A DNA stretch of 64,000 nt, taken from Hoylesella oralis ATCC 33269. GTDB lineage: Bacteria > Bacteroidota > Bacteroidia > Bacteroidales > Bacteroidaceae. The first letter of the stretch is position 1; each line of letters opens with the position of its first letter. Below are positions 55,891 to 64,000 of this stretch, one piece after another. The translations under genes and the position numbers were made by a program. The stretch is from the NCBI RefSeq assembly GCF_000185145.2, contig NZ_GL833119.1, forward strand, positions 860,668 through 924,667, written 5' to 3'. Below the pieces are notes generated by a model. The model worked only from the letters and a program-made list of their open reading frames with translations. It did no database searches and was not told where the DNA came from.

Positions 55891-57909
55891 ATGAAACTGA
55901 CATTTCGGTTGGCACTGGCGGTGACGACTCTTTTCTTGTGCCATAATATGGCTTTTGCCCAAAGTGTAATTCTCAATGAAACCTTTGACGAGTTTACTAA
56001 TAAGGGCGGTAATGATAATGATTGGGCACCTAAAGGATATTCTACAGTTCCTGATAATTATAATAACTTTACCTTGCAGAATGTGTATAAGGCGAATAAA
56101 TGTATAAAACTCGGTAAAACTAACGAAGGCGGTTCTATAAAAACGCCCTCTTTAAAGTTCGAAGGAAATGCGACGCTTACCTTTAGAGCCGGCGCATGGA
56201 ATAACAGGAAAGAGCATTCGGCGATAAAAGTATCTATTTCCAACGGTAAACTTAGCAAAGGTATCATACAGATAAATAAGGGCAAATTTATGGAATATAC
56301 GGTCTCTATTACCGATGTTAAAGAGAGTCCGACCATTACTATAGAGGCGGAAAAGCCTAAGAATAACCGTTTCTTTCTTGATGACTTGAAAGTGGAAACT
56401 GCTGCTCCCGATCCCAATACACCTGTTGCCGAACCCATTCTGCCGAACGATTTTACATTCTGGTTGATTAATAATAAGGAGCATAAACCCACTTTCACCA
56501 TCAAAGCACCGCATGGAACAACGGTTTATTACAATATAAACAGCAGGGTTACTCCAACAAAAGATAATGCGCAGAAAGTGGTCGGAGAGCAGACGTTCAT
56601 ACTGTCTGAAACCGCTAAAGTGCAGGCTGTTGCTTATAATAGGGCGGGTAAAGCAAGCAATGTGGTTGCCCGTACCTATACATTAGGCCCTACTGTAAAG
56701 ACTATCGGGGCATTTAAGGAACTGCAGGATGGTACTGAGGCATGTTTATATCTAAAAGATGAGCAAAACGCACGCGTACTCTTTGCAAAGGATGGTAAGG
56801 CGTATGTGAGAGATAACAGCGGTGCCATGCGCTGCCATATACCCCATGCAAGCAGAACGTTTATGCATAATCAGCACATTGCAGGGTGGGTTATCGGCAA
56901 GAAAGAAATAAAAGATGGAATGGCGGTGTTTGAGTCTACCGAACATACCAATACCATCTATCTGATTATTGCAGATAAAGTAACCGAATCAGATGTAAAG
57001 CCTAAGACGATTACACCTACTGTTTATTCCGACCATTATTCCGACTGGGTAACATTGAAGGATGTCATAGTAGGTGAAGAAGGGAGGGGTAACGCAGATG
57101 GAAGTGCTATTAAAGTGGCTGATTGCTTCCATCTTTCGAATAAAAAATATATACCTCCTTATGCCGGTTCCATTGTCGATATCACCGGAATAGCCTTGCC
57201 AACGGCAGAAGGGGGGAAGCAAATTTGCCCTATTTTCGAAAATAATCGTAATCCGGTGGTGTACGTAATCGACGAACAGAGGCCTTTTACAATTCCCAAA
57301 AGGCGAATTGAGCATGCTACAGTGAGGGTATTGCGTACTTTGTCGCCAAATTATTGGAATACGTTGTGCCTACCTTTCAGCACAACGATTAAAGGCTGTA
57401 AACTTCGAGAGTACGACACAGTTGCCGGAGAAATAATGAAGTTCAAACCTTCGGATGCGATAGAAGCCGGTAAACCTTACCTGATAAAGCCTGAAGCGGA
57501 ATTATCTGTGCTTTATTTTGAGAATGTGGATATAGAGCCGGTTCATGAAATAACCGTCACGCACGGTAGCTACAGCTTTGCAGGAACGTACAGCCCGTTG
57601 ACTTTGAAAACGAATAAAACAGAAAGATTTCTTAAGCCTAACGGTTCTTTAGCCTATCCGCAGACAGAAGATAAGGCAAGGATAAGAGGCGTTCGCGCTT
57701 ATTTTAAAATTCCCGTAAATAGTGTTTCTGCAAAAATTATGACAGATACAGAGGGCTCCGGTCCTACAGCAATCGCTCCTATGATCGAAAAAGACCGGCT
57801 GCAGGAATACAAGGTTTATGATCTTTGCGGGCGATATGTCGGCAATAGTCTGCAAAGTTTGCAAAAGGGTATTTATATCGTAAATGGAAAGAAAATAGTT
57901 ATTAGGTAG
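55891..57909 (+). CDS. large secreted multi-domain protein with possible T9SS tail
   Basis: A 672-residue secreted protein of unknown function. Signal peptide 1-23 (AFA/Q). Residues about 25-170 look like a jelly-roll carbohydrate-binding or choice-of-anchor domain (ILNETFDEFTNKGGNDNDW, LTFRAGAWNN, FFLDDLKVET). About 185-265 resemble a chitobiase-like Ig domain (PTFTIKAPHGTTVYYNIN). About 270-430 resemble OB-fold modules found in Bacteroidota surface proteins (YLKDEQNARVLFAKDGKAYV, GSIVDITGIAL). A beta-rich domain with NYWNTLCLPFSTTIKG follows. The last 40 residues (EYKVYDLCGRYVGNSLQSLQ, then KGIYIVNGKKIVIR) fit a short sorting tail. No catalytic motif found. It begins a run with a small protein and a secreted nuclease. 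Confidence 0.78.
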   Translation: MKLTFRLALAVTTLFLCHNMAFAQSVILNETFDEFTNKGGNDNDWAPKGYSTVPDNYNNFTLQNVYKANKCIKLGKTNEGGSIKTPSLKFEGNATLTFRAGAWNNRKEHSAIKVSISNGKLSKGIIQINKGKFMEYTVSITDVKESPTITIEAEKPKNNRFFLDDLKVETAAPDPNTPVAEPILPNDFTFWLINNKEHKPTFTIKAPHGTTVYYNINSRVTPTKDNAQKVVGEQTFILSETAKVQAVAYNRAGKASNVVARTYTLGPTVKTIGAFKELQDGTEACLYLKDEQNARVLFAKDGKAYVRDNSGAMRCHIPHASRTFMHNQHIAGWVIGKKEIKDGMAVFESTEHTNTIYLIIADKVTESDVKPKTITPTVYSDHYSDWVTLKDVIVGEEGRGNADGSAIKVADCFHLSNKKYIPPYAGSIVDITGIALPTAEGGKQICPIFENNRNPVVYVIDEQRPFTIPKRRIEHATVRVLRTLSPNYWNTLCLPFSTTIKGCKLREYDTVAGEIMKFKPSDAIEAGKPYLIKPEAELSVLYFENVDIEPVHEITVTHGSYSFAGTYSPLTLKTNKTERFLKPNGSLAYPQTEDKARIRGVRAYFKIPVNSVSAKIMTDTEGSGPTAIAPMIEKDRLQEYKVYDLCGRYVGNSLQSLQKGIYIVNGKKIVIR

Positions 57910-57923
57910 GCAAAAAAGTGTAA

Positions 57924-58100
57924 ATGAAAAAGGTATATGTATTTCCTGTTTGCTGGAAAACAGTGTGTCGTAACGAAATATTGGCAGGCTCTTCTTCTCA
58001 TATCTCAGAGGAAGGAGATATAAATATAGGCGGGCAAAGCTCGGCGGGTGATGCCGATGAGGCTGCAAGCAAGTCCATGGATTTCGAATTTGAAGAATAA
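57924..58100 (+). CDS. 58-residue small protein with acidic C-terminus
   Basis: A short frame fills the gap between the OB-fold protein and the nuclease, starting 14 bases after one stop and ending 27 bases before the next ATG. It begins MKKVYVFPVCWKTVCRNEIL, has a central LAGSS and Gly/Ser-rich part, and ends in the very acidic SMDFEFEE. This layout (MKK-hydrophobic start, a short mid-motif, Gly/Asp-rich middle, FDFE-like end) is like a group of short Prevotella and Bacteroides proteins of unknown function found singly between genes. There is no typical signal peptide. The call rests on composition and position; no homologue can be verified here. Confidence 0.6.
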   Translation: MKKVYVFPVCWKTVCRNEILAGSSSHISEEGDINIGGQSSAGDADEAASKSMDFEFEE

Positions 58101-58127
58101 ATATTAATTATAAAATATTTAATTGAG

Positions 58128-59225
58128 ATGAAAAGATATTTGTTATTGGTAATTGTGCCCTTTACTGTAATTAATGTGTTTGGTCAGTGCCAGATAAATA
58201 AGTCTGATATCCGGATTAAATTGAAGAATAAAACGGAGGATGTCAAGATTATAAAGAAGGCTGACTATGATAGCGTGCGGATTATTAAAAAACTGGGTGT
58301 AAAGATTTATGCCGGTAATAAATCCGAAGATTATCTGTACTCGCAAGCCGAAATCGATTTAGGTTTTACACCGGAAGGCCCCGGCATTATCGATGACGAA
58401 GAGAATAAAAACAAAAACGAACAGGCGTGGGGAAAGGAGGTAGGCAGGTTGGAATATCCCCATTTGAATGCCGATAGGGCAACGAATAAGGTGTTGGTAA
58501 AGTATGCAGATGGAGATTTAGGCGTGAATTATTCACTGGAATGGGACTGTAAGAAGCGTGCCAATCGCTGGACTTGCTACGAACTGAACAAGACGAATGG
58601 TAAACAAATAGTTCCTCGTAAGGATGCTTTCTGTGAAGATGAAGAACTTCCGGTAAAAGCAAGAACCACGTTGCAGGAGTATAAAAATACCGGTTCTGTT
58701 TTTGATCGGGGGCATCTATGCCCGGCAGGCGACCGTAGGGCTTCTGAATTACAGCAGAAGCAAACGTATTATCTTACGAACATGCAACCGCAATACCAAA
58801 AGCATAACCGTGGCGTATGGAGTAAACTCGAGCAGTTGGTACGTTCGTGGGTGATAGGAAGTAGTCGTGCAAAGTCTGTAACCGATACCTTATATGTGGT
58901 AAAGGCTGCCACGATAGATCGTTTGCTTCCTCAAGGCACGCATCCTACGATGGTCGTTCCTAAGTATTTCTATATGGCAATTCTTGCCAAAACAAATGGG
59001 AAGTATCATGCCATTGCTTTATGGACAAGACATGTACCCGATGCAAAGACGCGTGCAAACAAGGGCGATTATGCCATAACGATAGAGGAATTACAGAAAA
59101 GAACAGGCCTTGATTTCTTCTGTAACCTGCCCGATAATGTGGAGAAGAAGGTAGAGGGAGAGATCGATTATAAGTTTTGGAATTTGCGTCCGGGTGATGG
59201 TCGTGAGGAATATGATGGCGATTAA
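58128..59225 (+). CDS. secreted DNA/RNA non-specific endonuclease
   Basis: A 365-residue exported nuclease of the NucA/Serratia beta-beta-alpha-metal family. Signal peptide 1-20 (VFG/Q). An uncharacterised N-terminal region (about 21-115) is rich in Lys and Asp. The nuclease domain (about 120-340) has the catalytic motif VFDRGHLCPAGDR with H196, the metal-binding asparagine in YYLTNMQPQYQKHNRGVWSK, and the usual FYMAILAKTNGKYHAIALWT strand pair. It ends IDYKFWNLRPGDGREEYDGD with no T9SS domain, so periplasmic or other export is likely. It would degrade extracellular DNA for nucleotides or escape host nets. It is 27 bases after the small protein and shares its transcript. Confidence 0.92.
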   Translation: MKRYLLLVIVPFTVINVFGQCQINKSDIRIKLKNKTEDVKIIKKADYDSVRIIKKLGVKIYAGNKSEDYLYSQAEIDLGFTPEGPGIIDDEENKNKNEQAWGKEVGRLEYPHLNADRATNKVLVKYADGDLGVNYSLEWDCKKRANRWTCYELNKTNGKQIVPRKDAFCEDEELPVKARTTLQEYKNTGSVFDRGHLCPAGDRRASELQQKQTYYLTNMQPQYQKHNRGVWSKLEQLVRSWVIGSSRAKSVTDTLYVVKAATIDRLLPQGTHPTMVVPKYFYMAILAKTNGKYHAIALWTRHVPDAKTRANKGDYAITIEELQKRTGLDFFCNLPDNVEKKVEGEIDYKFWNLRPGDGREEYDGD

Positions 59226-59273
59226 ACAGCACCGTTCGTAGGTTCGGGTAGCGATTTTTTAAATATTTGTCAG

Positions 59274-59310
59274 GCTCCGATAGTACATATAAAACTATCG
59301 GAGCTTTATT
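59274..59310 (+). terminator. terminator of the nuclease unit
   Basis: GCTCCGATAG (59274-59283) pairs perfectly with CTATCGGAGC (59295-59304), followed by TTTATT. Confidence 0.88.
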
Positions 59311-59342
59311 GTAATAAGGTGTAAAATCATAAGAAGTGAGTA

Positions 59343-59373
59343 TTGTAATTGCTTTTTTGTTTGCTTAATTTTG
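59343..59373 (+). promoter_or_regulatory. promoter of the HmuY-type operon
   Basis: TTG at 59343-59345 and TAATTTTG at 59366-59373 with a 20-base spacer; a leader of about 35 bases. No other promoter is seen before the genes that follow, so all five probably form one operon. No Fur-like box was recognised. Confidence 0.75.
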
Positions 59374-59414
59374 CAAATGATTCATATACATAATTAATAT
59401 AAAGGAATTTTAAT

Positions 59415-59894
59415 ATGAAAATGAGAACAATTTATCGAGCGCTTGCGTTCGCATTGTTGGCATTCTCGGCCGGTATTCCGGTCGGTGCAGCCGACTATGT
59501 AAAGGTGAGTAGCGCAAATGGGGAGGTAACCTATTTCGCTTTGTCCGAGAAACCGGTTGTTACGTTTGCTGCGGACAAATTGGTTTTAACGACAGCGAAA
59601 CAAACGGTAGAATATCCTCTTACCGAATTCAGATCGTTCGAGTTTACCAATCAGACAACAGCCATAGCCTCGACAGAGGAAAAGGCTACGGGTGCTGTTT
59701 TCTCTTTCGGTACCTCGCTTAAAGGCGAAGGACTTCCGGCAGGCAGCAGGGTAATCGTTTATGCCATTGGCGGTCAGGTGGTCGGCAGCGGCATCGTAAG
59801 CGAGACCGGCACTGTGGATATCCCTCTTGGAGGGAAGACCGGAGCGTTTATTGTGAAATCATCATCAAAAACATTTAAATTTATCAAGAAATGA
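59415..59894 (+). CDS. small secreted protein with sorting-tail-like C-terminus
   Basis: A 159-residue exported protein. Signal peptide 1-26 (GAA/D; a GAADYVKVSS junction). The N-terminal half (27-80) is beta-rich: DYVKVSSANGEVTYFALSEK, PVVTFAADKLVLTTAKQTVE, FRSFEF. The C-terminal half (95-159) contains SRVIVYAIGGQVVGSGIVSE, then GAFIVKSSSKTFKFIKK, which resembles a T9SS-type sorting or beta-sandwich domain. Family not recognised with certainty; similar proteins occur next to HmuY-like genes in Prevotella, as here. It overlaps the next gene by four bases (ATGA), so the two are translationally coupled. Confidence 0.75.
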   Translation: MKMRTIYRALAFALLAFSAGIPVGAADYVKVSSANGEVTYFALSEKPVVTFAADKLVLTTAKQTVEYPLTEFRSFEFTNQTTAIASTEEKATGAVFSFGTSLKGEGLPAGSRVIVYAIGGQVVGSGIVSETGTVDIPLGGKTGAFIVKSSSKTFKFIKK

Positions 59895-60478
59895 AAAAGA
59901 TATTTACTTTAGCAGTAGTTGCGTTGTTGGGCGTTGCCGGAGTGCAAGCACAAAGCGTTAAAATCAATAAGACAGACGGGACAACCGTTACGATCAAGGC
60001 TTCTGAAATTAAGAACATCGAGTTCTCGCCGGCCGAGACAGGCGAGACAATCGTCGGAGATTATAAAGGTGATAACTCGCTCTTGGTAGGCGGGACGATT
60101 GGTCCGTATGTGGCAAAGGATGCGGTTTATACTGTTACAAAGAATGCAGACGGCTCCATTAACCTTAAAAGTCATGAAGAAAAGTATAACGGTACGGTGA
60201 TGGGAGACCTCACATTGGGGACTTATACCATCGGCAATATTCCTTTCGATGCCGCAACCAAGAGCTATGTTCGGGATTACAGTGCAGACGGTTTGACGGT
60301 TCATTTCGTTTGTGTAAGTGGGGGTGAGACTACTATGGATAGCGATTATACGTTCAAGCAAGGCAATGTTACCATCGTACAGGGCGAGAACGGAGAGTTG
60401 AAAATTACCAACACCTACACGATAGGCAATATGCCATTCCCCATTACTGCAACATTTAACGGTGTAAAGTCTGAGTAA
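59891..60478 (+). CDS. calycin-like secreted protein
   Basis: A 195-residue exported protein. Signal peptide 1-20 (VQA/Q). Residues 21-50 repeat the exported-protein motif SVKINKTDGTTVTIKASEIK; from about 55 a lipocalin-like barrel follows, with strands GDYKGDNSLLVGGTIGPYVA, VYTVTKNADGSINLK, MGDLTLGTYTIGNIPF, and a second TIGNMPFPITATF near the end. This agrees with the Bacteroidota calycin-like domain that often accompanies haem or lipid uptake genes. The TIGN-x-PF motif occurs twice, suggesting an internal pseudo-symmetry. Ligand unknown; haem or another hydrophobic molecule is plausible from its neighbours. Confidence 0.8.
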   Translation: MKKIFTLAVVALLGVAGVQAQSVKINKTDGTTVTIKASEIKNIEFSPAETGETIVGDYKGDNSLLVGGTIGPYVAKDAVYTVTKNADGSINLKSHEEKYNGTVMGDLTLGTYTIGNIPFDAATKSYVRDYSADGLTVHFVCVSGGETTMDSDYTFKQGNVTIVQGENGELKITNTYTIGNMPFPITATFNGVKSE

Positions 60479-60505
60479 TAATTTATGTATTTTGCATTCA
60501 AATCC

Positions 60506-61276
60506 ATGAAATACCTTGCAGGTTGTGCCATCATGTTGATGGTTACGGCCTGCAATGGTATCTTTGAAGGCATTTACGATGATGTACCTACGGCCCCTGT
60601 TGTTACGCAGGGGCAGTTGTTGGTTGATGCCACGAGTTGGAAAAATTGGTATTATATCGATTTCGACTCGTTGCACCAATACATAGAACGGGGCGACACG
60701 GCGGGGCTATTGAAGGCGCAAACCGAGTTTACTGCTTATCCCATACCGACAGTGCTTACATCGGGTACGGGAGACGAGAAGACCGGAATATACACTTATT
60801 GGTTCGATGTATTCGGGCAAGGAGTATCGAACAACGAGAAACGTTCGTTTACTCCGACCGACGTACAGCCCGCACCTAAGTCGTGGAGTATTGCCATACA
60901 CCGCGACAATGTAAGGACGAATAATGGTGCTGTATTGGAAACCAATTATACTTCGATGGATGAACTACCGAAAAATAGTTCATCGTTTACGGGCGCTACT
61001 TTCCTTTCCGACGAATGGACAGAGAATGCTGTATGGGCGGATCAGTCGCAGATGTTGTTGAGTTTGATAGGCTGTCAAGGCATTAAGATCAATAAACTGT
61101 TATCAACATGGCTCACGCTCGACATCCCTCCTATGCCGCCTTCGTTCACGCTCAATAACCATGTGTTTATTATACGATTGCAGAACGGCAATTATGCAGC
61201 CGTGCAATTGCAGAACTATATGAATGCGGCAGGAGCAAAATGCTGGCTCACCATCAATTACAAATATCCTTATTAA
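60506..61276 (+). CDS. HmuY-type haem-binding lipoprotein
   Basis: A 256-residue lipoprotein. From the ATG at 60506 the signal peptide MKYLAGCAIMLMVTAC ends in a lipobox (C16); an in-frame ATG at 60485 would add seven residues. The mature part fits the HmuY family: LVDATSWKNWYYIDFDSLHQ, SGTGDEKTGIYTYWFDVFGQ, SWSIAIHRDNVRTNNGAVLE, and LNNHVFIIRLQNGNYAAVQL followed by the closing ...TINYKYPY. HmuY of P. gingivalis grips haem with two histidines. Here the candidate histidines are few (one in IAIHRDN and one in LNNHVF), so the binding mode may differ, as in Prevotella and Tannerella homologues that use other residues. Next comes an outer-membrane receptor, as in hmuYR. Confidence 0.87.
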   Translation: MKYLAGCAIMLMVTACNGIFEGIYDDVPTAPVVTQGQLLVDATSWKNWYYIDFDSLHQYIERGDTAGLLKAQTEFTAYPIPTVLTSGTGDEKTGIYTYWFDVFGQGVSNNEKRSFTPTDVQPAPKSWSIAIHRDNVRTNNGAVLETNYTSMDELPKNSSSFTGATFLSDEWTENAVWADQSQMLLSLIGCQGIKINKLLSTWLTLDIPPMPPSFTLNNHVFIIRLQNGNYAAVQLQNYMNAAGAKCWLTINYKYPY

Positions 61277-61287
61277 GCAGTTTAAAC

Positions 61288-63255
61288 ATGAAAAAATATG
61301 CTTTTGTCCTACTGTCCGTTTTGCTCTTCCCATCTCTTTCGGTGGGACGGGAACAGGCGGATACTGTGAGTAGGTCGATAGAACTGGAGCAGGTGGTGAT
61401 AACAGGAACGCGCACGCCCAAGCTGTTGCTTAACACTCCGGTACTGACAAAAGTCATTACATCGGCAGATATTCAGAAGACAGATGCAACCAATTTACGC
61501 GATTTGTTGCAGCAAATACTCCCCGGGGTGGAGTTCTCGTATGCCATGAACCAGCAGGTTCACATGAATTTCTCGGGCTTCGGTGGGCAAAGCATGCTGA
61601 TATTAGTAGATGGAGAACGGCTTGCCGGCGAAACAATGGACGATGTGGATTTCACTCGGCTGGGCATGGAAAATGTGGATCATATAGAGATTGTCAAAGG
61701 TGCAGCGTCTGCCCTCTATGGCTCGAATGCCAGCGGAGGCGTCATCAACATTATTACCAAAGATGCCATACGCCCCTTTGTGTTGAACGTTAATGCGCGT
61801 TTGGCACGCCATAATGAGCAGCGTTACGGGCTTTCGTTGCAAACGGGTAAGGGTAAATGGGGCAATCTGTTCACGATGAACCGTAACAAAACGGATAATT
61901 ATAGCGTGCACAACGGAAGCAATCCCGTAACACGTGTTATTGCAACTATATATGGCGATGCCACATGGAACTTCAAAGAGCAGTTGACTTATGCACTGTC
62001 TGATAAACTTAAACTAACCGGACGTGCCGGTTATTTCTTCCGGCAATTGGTGCGAACAGTCGAAACACCGGAACGATACCGTGATTTTTCTGCTGGTCTG
62101 AGGGCACAGTGGAGACTTTCAGAGCATGATAATCTTGAAGGAGCTTACGCTTTCGATCAATACGATAAGTCGGACTATCAGCGCATCACCCGACTTGATA
62201 TCCGTGATTATTCTAATGTTCAGAACTCTATTCGGTTACTCTATCATCATTCTTTCGGAGGGGGAGATGTGCTGACTGCCGGAGCCGATTATCTTCACGA
62301 TTATCTTTTCAATACCAATCTTGATGGTAATACGCGCAAACAAGACTCTTTCGATGCCTTTGCACAGTACGATTGGAGTATCGATAAAGTATGGGAGATT
62401 GTCGGTGCATTGCGTTACGACTACTTTTCCAATGGGCATACATCGCATCTCACTCCTAAACTAAGCGCCCGTTATCAGCCTGTGCATAATCTTAACATCC
62501 GCTTCGGATATGGCATGGGATTCCGCGCTCCCACGCTTAAAGAGAAATACTATAATTTTGATATGGCGGGAATATGGATCGTGGAAGGTAATCCTAATTT
62601 GAAAGCAGAAGTCAGTCATAACTTCAACCTATCCGCTGAATATACTAAAAACCATTATAATTTTACGGTCAGCAGTTATTATAACCGCATCAATAATAAA
62701 ATAGCAACGGGGGCACCTTATTATGCCAATCCTTCTGATGTTATGCCCCATCTGCCTTATTTGAACCTTTCGGACTATTCGGTCTTAGGTGCAGAGGCAA
62801 CGGCACAGGCACGATGGAGCAACGGACTTACTGCGCGTCTGGCGTATGCTTTTACTGATGAGCATCTGCCTAAGGATAAGAACGACCGTTCGGTGAACAA
62901 CCAGTACATTCCGGCACGTAAACATTCACTGACAGCCCATATCGATTGGGATCGTCAGTTCGGCAAGTATTACGGGCTGAATGTGGGACTGGACGGGCGA
63001 TACCTGTCGGATGTGAACAATATAGAGTATGTAGATTATTACGATATCTCGAAAGGTGTCAACAATATCCACTATCCGGCATATACATTGTGGAAGTTTT
63101 CTTTGGTTCAGCGCCTCGGCAAAGCCGTGAAACTCACCGTGGCACTCGATAATCTCTTTAACTATAAGCCAGAATATTATTATCTGAACTGTCCGCTTAC
63201 AGACGGTACGAACTTGATGGTAGGCCTTTCCGTAGATGTTGATAAGATTTTCTAA
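61288..63255 (+). CDS. HmuR-like TonB-dependent outer-membrane receptor
   Basis: A 655-residue receptor. Start 61288 gives a signal peptide (KKYAFVLLSVLLFPSLSVG); an earlier ATG at 61240 overlaps the HmuY gene. The TonB box and plug (about 30-155) contain ELEQVVITGTRTPKLLLNTP, TNLRDLLQQILPGVEFSYAM, ILVDGERLAGE and GAASALYGSNASGGVINIIT. The barrel has the FRAP (412-415) and NPNL (435-438) pair typical of haem and related receptors, with TLKEKYYNFDMAGIW between. No histidine lies between the two motifs, unlike classical HemR. Ends LSVDVDKIF with a terminal aromatic. It lies 11 bases after the HmuY gene, so it probably takes haem handed over by it. Confidence 0.91.
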   Translation: MKKYAFVLLSVLLFPSLSVGREQADTVSRSIELEQVVITGTRTPKLLLNTPVLTKVITSADIQKTDATNLRDLLQQILPGVEFSYAMNQQVHMNFSGFGGQSMLILVDGERLAGETMDDVDFTRLGMENVDHIEIVKGAASALYGSNASGGVINIITKDAIRPFVLNVNARLARHNEQRYGLSLQTGKGKWGNLFTMNRNKTDNYSVHNGSNPVTRVIATIYGDATWNFKEQLTYALSDKLKLTGRAGYFFRQLVRTVETPERYRDFSAGLRAQWRLSEHDNLEGAYAFDQYDKSDYQRITRLDIRDYSNVQNSIRLLYHHSFGGGDVLTAGADYLHDYLFNTNLDGNTRKQDSFDAFAQYDWSIDKVWEIVGALRYDYFSNGHTSHLTPKLSARYQPVHNLNIRFGYGMGFRAPTLKEKYYNFDMAGIWIVEGNPNLKAEVSHNFNLSAEYTKNHYNFTVSSYYNRINNKIATGAPYYANPSDVMPHLPYLNLSDYSVLGAEATAQARWSNGLTARLAYAFTDEHLPKDKNDRSVNNQYIPARKHSLTAHIDWDRQFGKYYGLNVGLDGRYLSDVNNIEYVDYYDISKGVNNIHYPAYTLWKFSLVQRLGKAVKLTVALDNLFNYKPEYYYLNCPLTDGTNLMVGLSVDVDKIF

Positions 63256-63265
63256 TAATAAATAA

Positions 63266-64000
63266 ATGGAACAGGAAAGCAAAAATACATATAAGATTTA
63301 TTGGTGGCGCACGATCGCTTCGTTCATTCTTGTGTTGTTCTCTATGCCGTTGGGCCATACGCTGATGATACTGATGGAGCGGTTTATGTCGCCTGTGGCG
63401 ATACATTATGCCGGCTTTATAATGGGATTGGCAGGACTGATTATGGTTATTGTCGGCGTATTCGTTAAGGGCGATACGCGTCAGACGCTTTGGGGACTCT
63501 TCGGAGGGTTGCTCTTTTGGACAGGTTGGGTAGAGTTTCTTTTCCTTTATTATGCCCGTCGTTATGGCGTACAGCCGGAGATTGAAAACGGCATTGTAGT
63601 AACGAAGCCCGAATACCTGATTATGCCGGCATCGTTCGGCATGTGGATGATGACCATGACAATGTATATCTTCAGTACTAAGAACGGGTGTGATTTCATT
63701 ACTTGGTTGCAGAAACGTTTCTTTGGCAAACGGCGTTCGGAGATTGTATTTCAACCCATGACGCGCCATACTTCTATCGTTACGTTCATGGAACTGAATA
63801 TGATGTTATGGGCAATGTATCTGTTATTGATGTTTTGTTATGATAAGAATTTCCTCGGCGACCATCATCCGGTAACGTTTCTTGTAGGTATCGGCTGCTT
63901 TATAGGCTCTATCTTCATGTTCAAGAAAGAACTCCATATTGCTGCATGGGGTGCCAATATACGCATGGCAATAGCTACAGTGATTATCTTTTGGACGCCG
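63266..64000 (+). CDS. polytopic inner-membrane protein, truncated by the window end
   Basis: The frame opens with ATG at 63266, 10 bases after the receptor stop, and remains open for 245 codons to the last base, so the C-terminus is missing. It contains about six hydrophobic helices: TIASFILVLFSMPLGHTLMI, FIMGLAGLIMVIVGVFV, LWGLFGGLLFWTGWVEFLFL, FGMWMMTMTMYIF, NMMLWAMYLLLMFCY and FLVGIGCFIGSIFMF, and ends in AIATVIIFWTP. The family is not recognised. Position after hmuY-hmuR-like genes suggests a partner in haem transport or energy supply, in the place of the membrane genes found downstream in hmu loci. Confidence 0.85.
   Translation, partial: MEQESKNTYKIYWWRTIASFILVLFSMPLGHTLMILMERFMSPVAIHYAGFIMGLAGLIMVIVGVFVKGDTRQTLWGLFGGLLFWTGWVEFLFLYYARRYGVQPEIENGIVVTKPEYLIMPASFGMWMMTMTMYIFSTKNGCDFITWLQKRFFGKRRSEIVFQPMTRHTSIVTFMELNMMLWAMYLLLMFCYDKNFLGDHHPVTFLVGIGCFIGSIFMFKKELHIAAWGANIRMAIATVIIFWTP

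Overview
The window is chromosomal DNA from a Bacteroidota bacterium, most likely Prevotellaceae (Prevotella or Alloprevotella-like). Reasons: promoters carry the Bacteroidota -7 element TAnnTTTG, often with a TTG about 20 bases upstream; there is a complete por/gld type IX secretion (T9SS) gene set, an interpain/streptopain-type C10 protease with a T9SS sorting tail, a HmuY-type lipoprotein with its receptor, DUF4249/FecR/TonB receptor genes, and an EF-Tu and gene order (tRNA-tuf-tRNA-secE-nusG-rpl-rpoBC) typical of Bacteroidales. The genus is inferred, not proven.

Layout. 1-110: tail of an rRNA operon (3' end of 5S rRNA and its terminator), then a 22-bp tandem repeat array. 0.4-3 kb: a secreted M48 protease, a degenerate methyltransferase-like protein, a PduO-type cobalamin adenosyltransferase and a DUF2795 protein. 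3.3-11.1 kb: an Ig-like secreted protein with a sorting tail, then porP-porK-porL-porM-porN and an outer-membrane barrel protein. 11.5-16 kb: an AlkZ-like winged-helix protein paired with a gamma carbonic anhydrase, a frameshifted small secreted protein, and a GH20 hexosaminidase with a PA14 tail. 16-23 kb (minus strand): DUF3737 plus MalY/PatB C-S lyase, then a TonB receptor (STN)-DUF4249-FecR cluster with no sigma factor. 23.4-36.5 kb: housekeeping genes waaA, gltX, a PgpH-type HD phosphodiesterase, an OmpP1/FadL porin, priA, an orphan ECF sigma factor, mdh and a Xaa-Pro aminopeptidase.

37-52 kb: the translation and transcription core on the plus strand: rpsU, xerC/D, hpf, four tRNAs (Thr, Tyr, Gly, Thr), tuf, tRNA-Trp, secE, nusG, rplK, rplA, rplJ, rplL, rpoB, rpoC. 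52.5-59.3 kb: secreted proteins (C10 protease, OB-fold/jelly-roll protein, DNA/RNA nuclease) with a DUF3467 gene and a 58-residue small protein. 59.4-64 kb: a probable haem-acquisition operon (small secreted protein, calycin-like protein, HmuY-like lipoprotein, HmuR-like TonB receptor, polytopic membrane protein cut by the window end).

How the parts fit: the por genes encode the machine that would export the CTD-bearing proteins in the same window (the 3.4-kb Ig-like protein, the C10 protease and perhaps the 55.9-kb protein). Protease, nuclease, hexosaminidase and the HmuY/receptor system together suggest a host-associated, asaccharolytic or mucosal lifestyle. I saw no CRISPR array, insertion sequence or prophage. 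The least understood parts are the 22-bp array, the small protein at 57.9 kb, and the accessory members of the HmuY operon.
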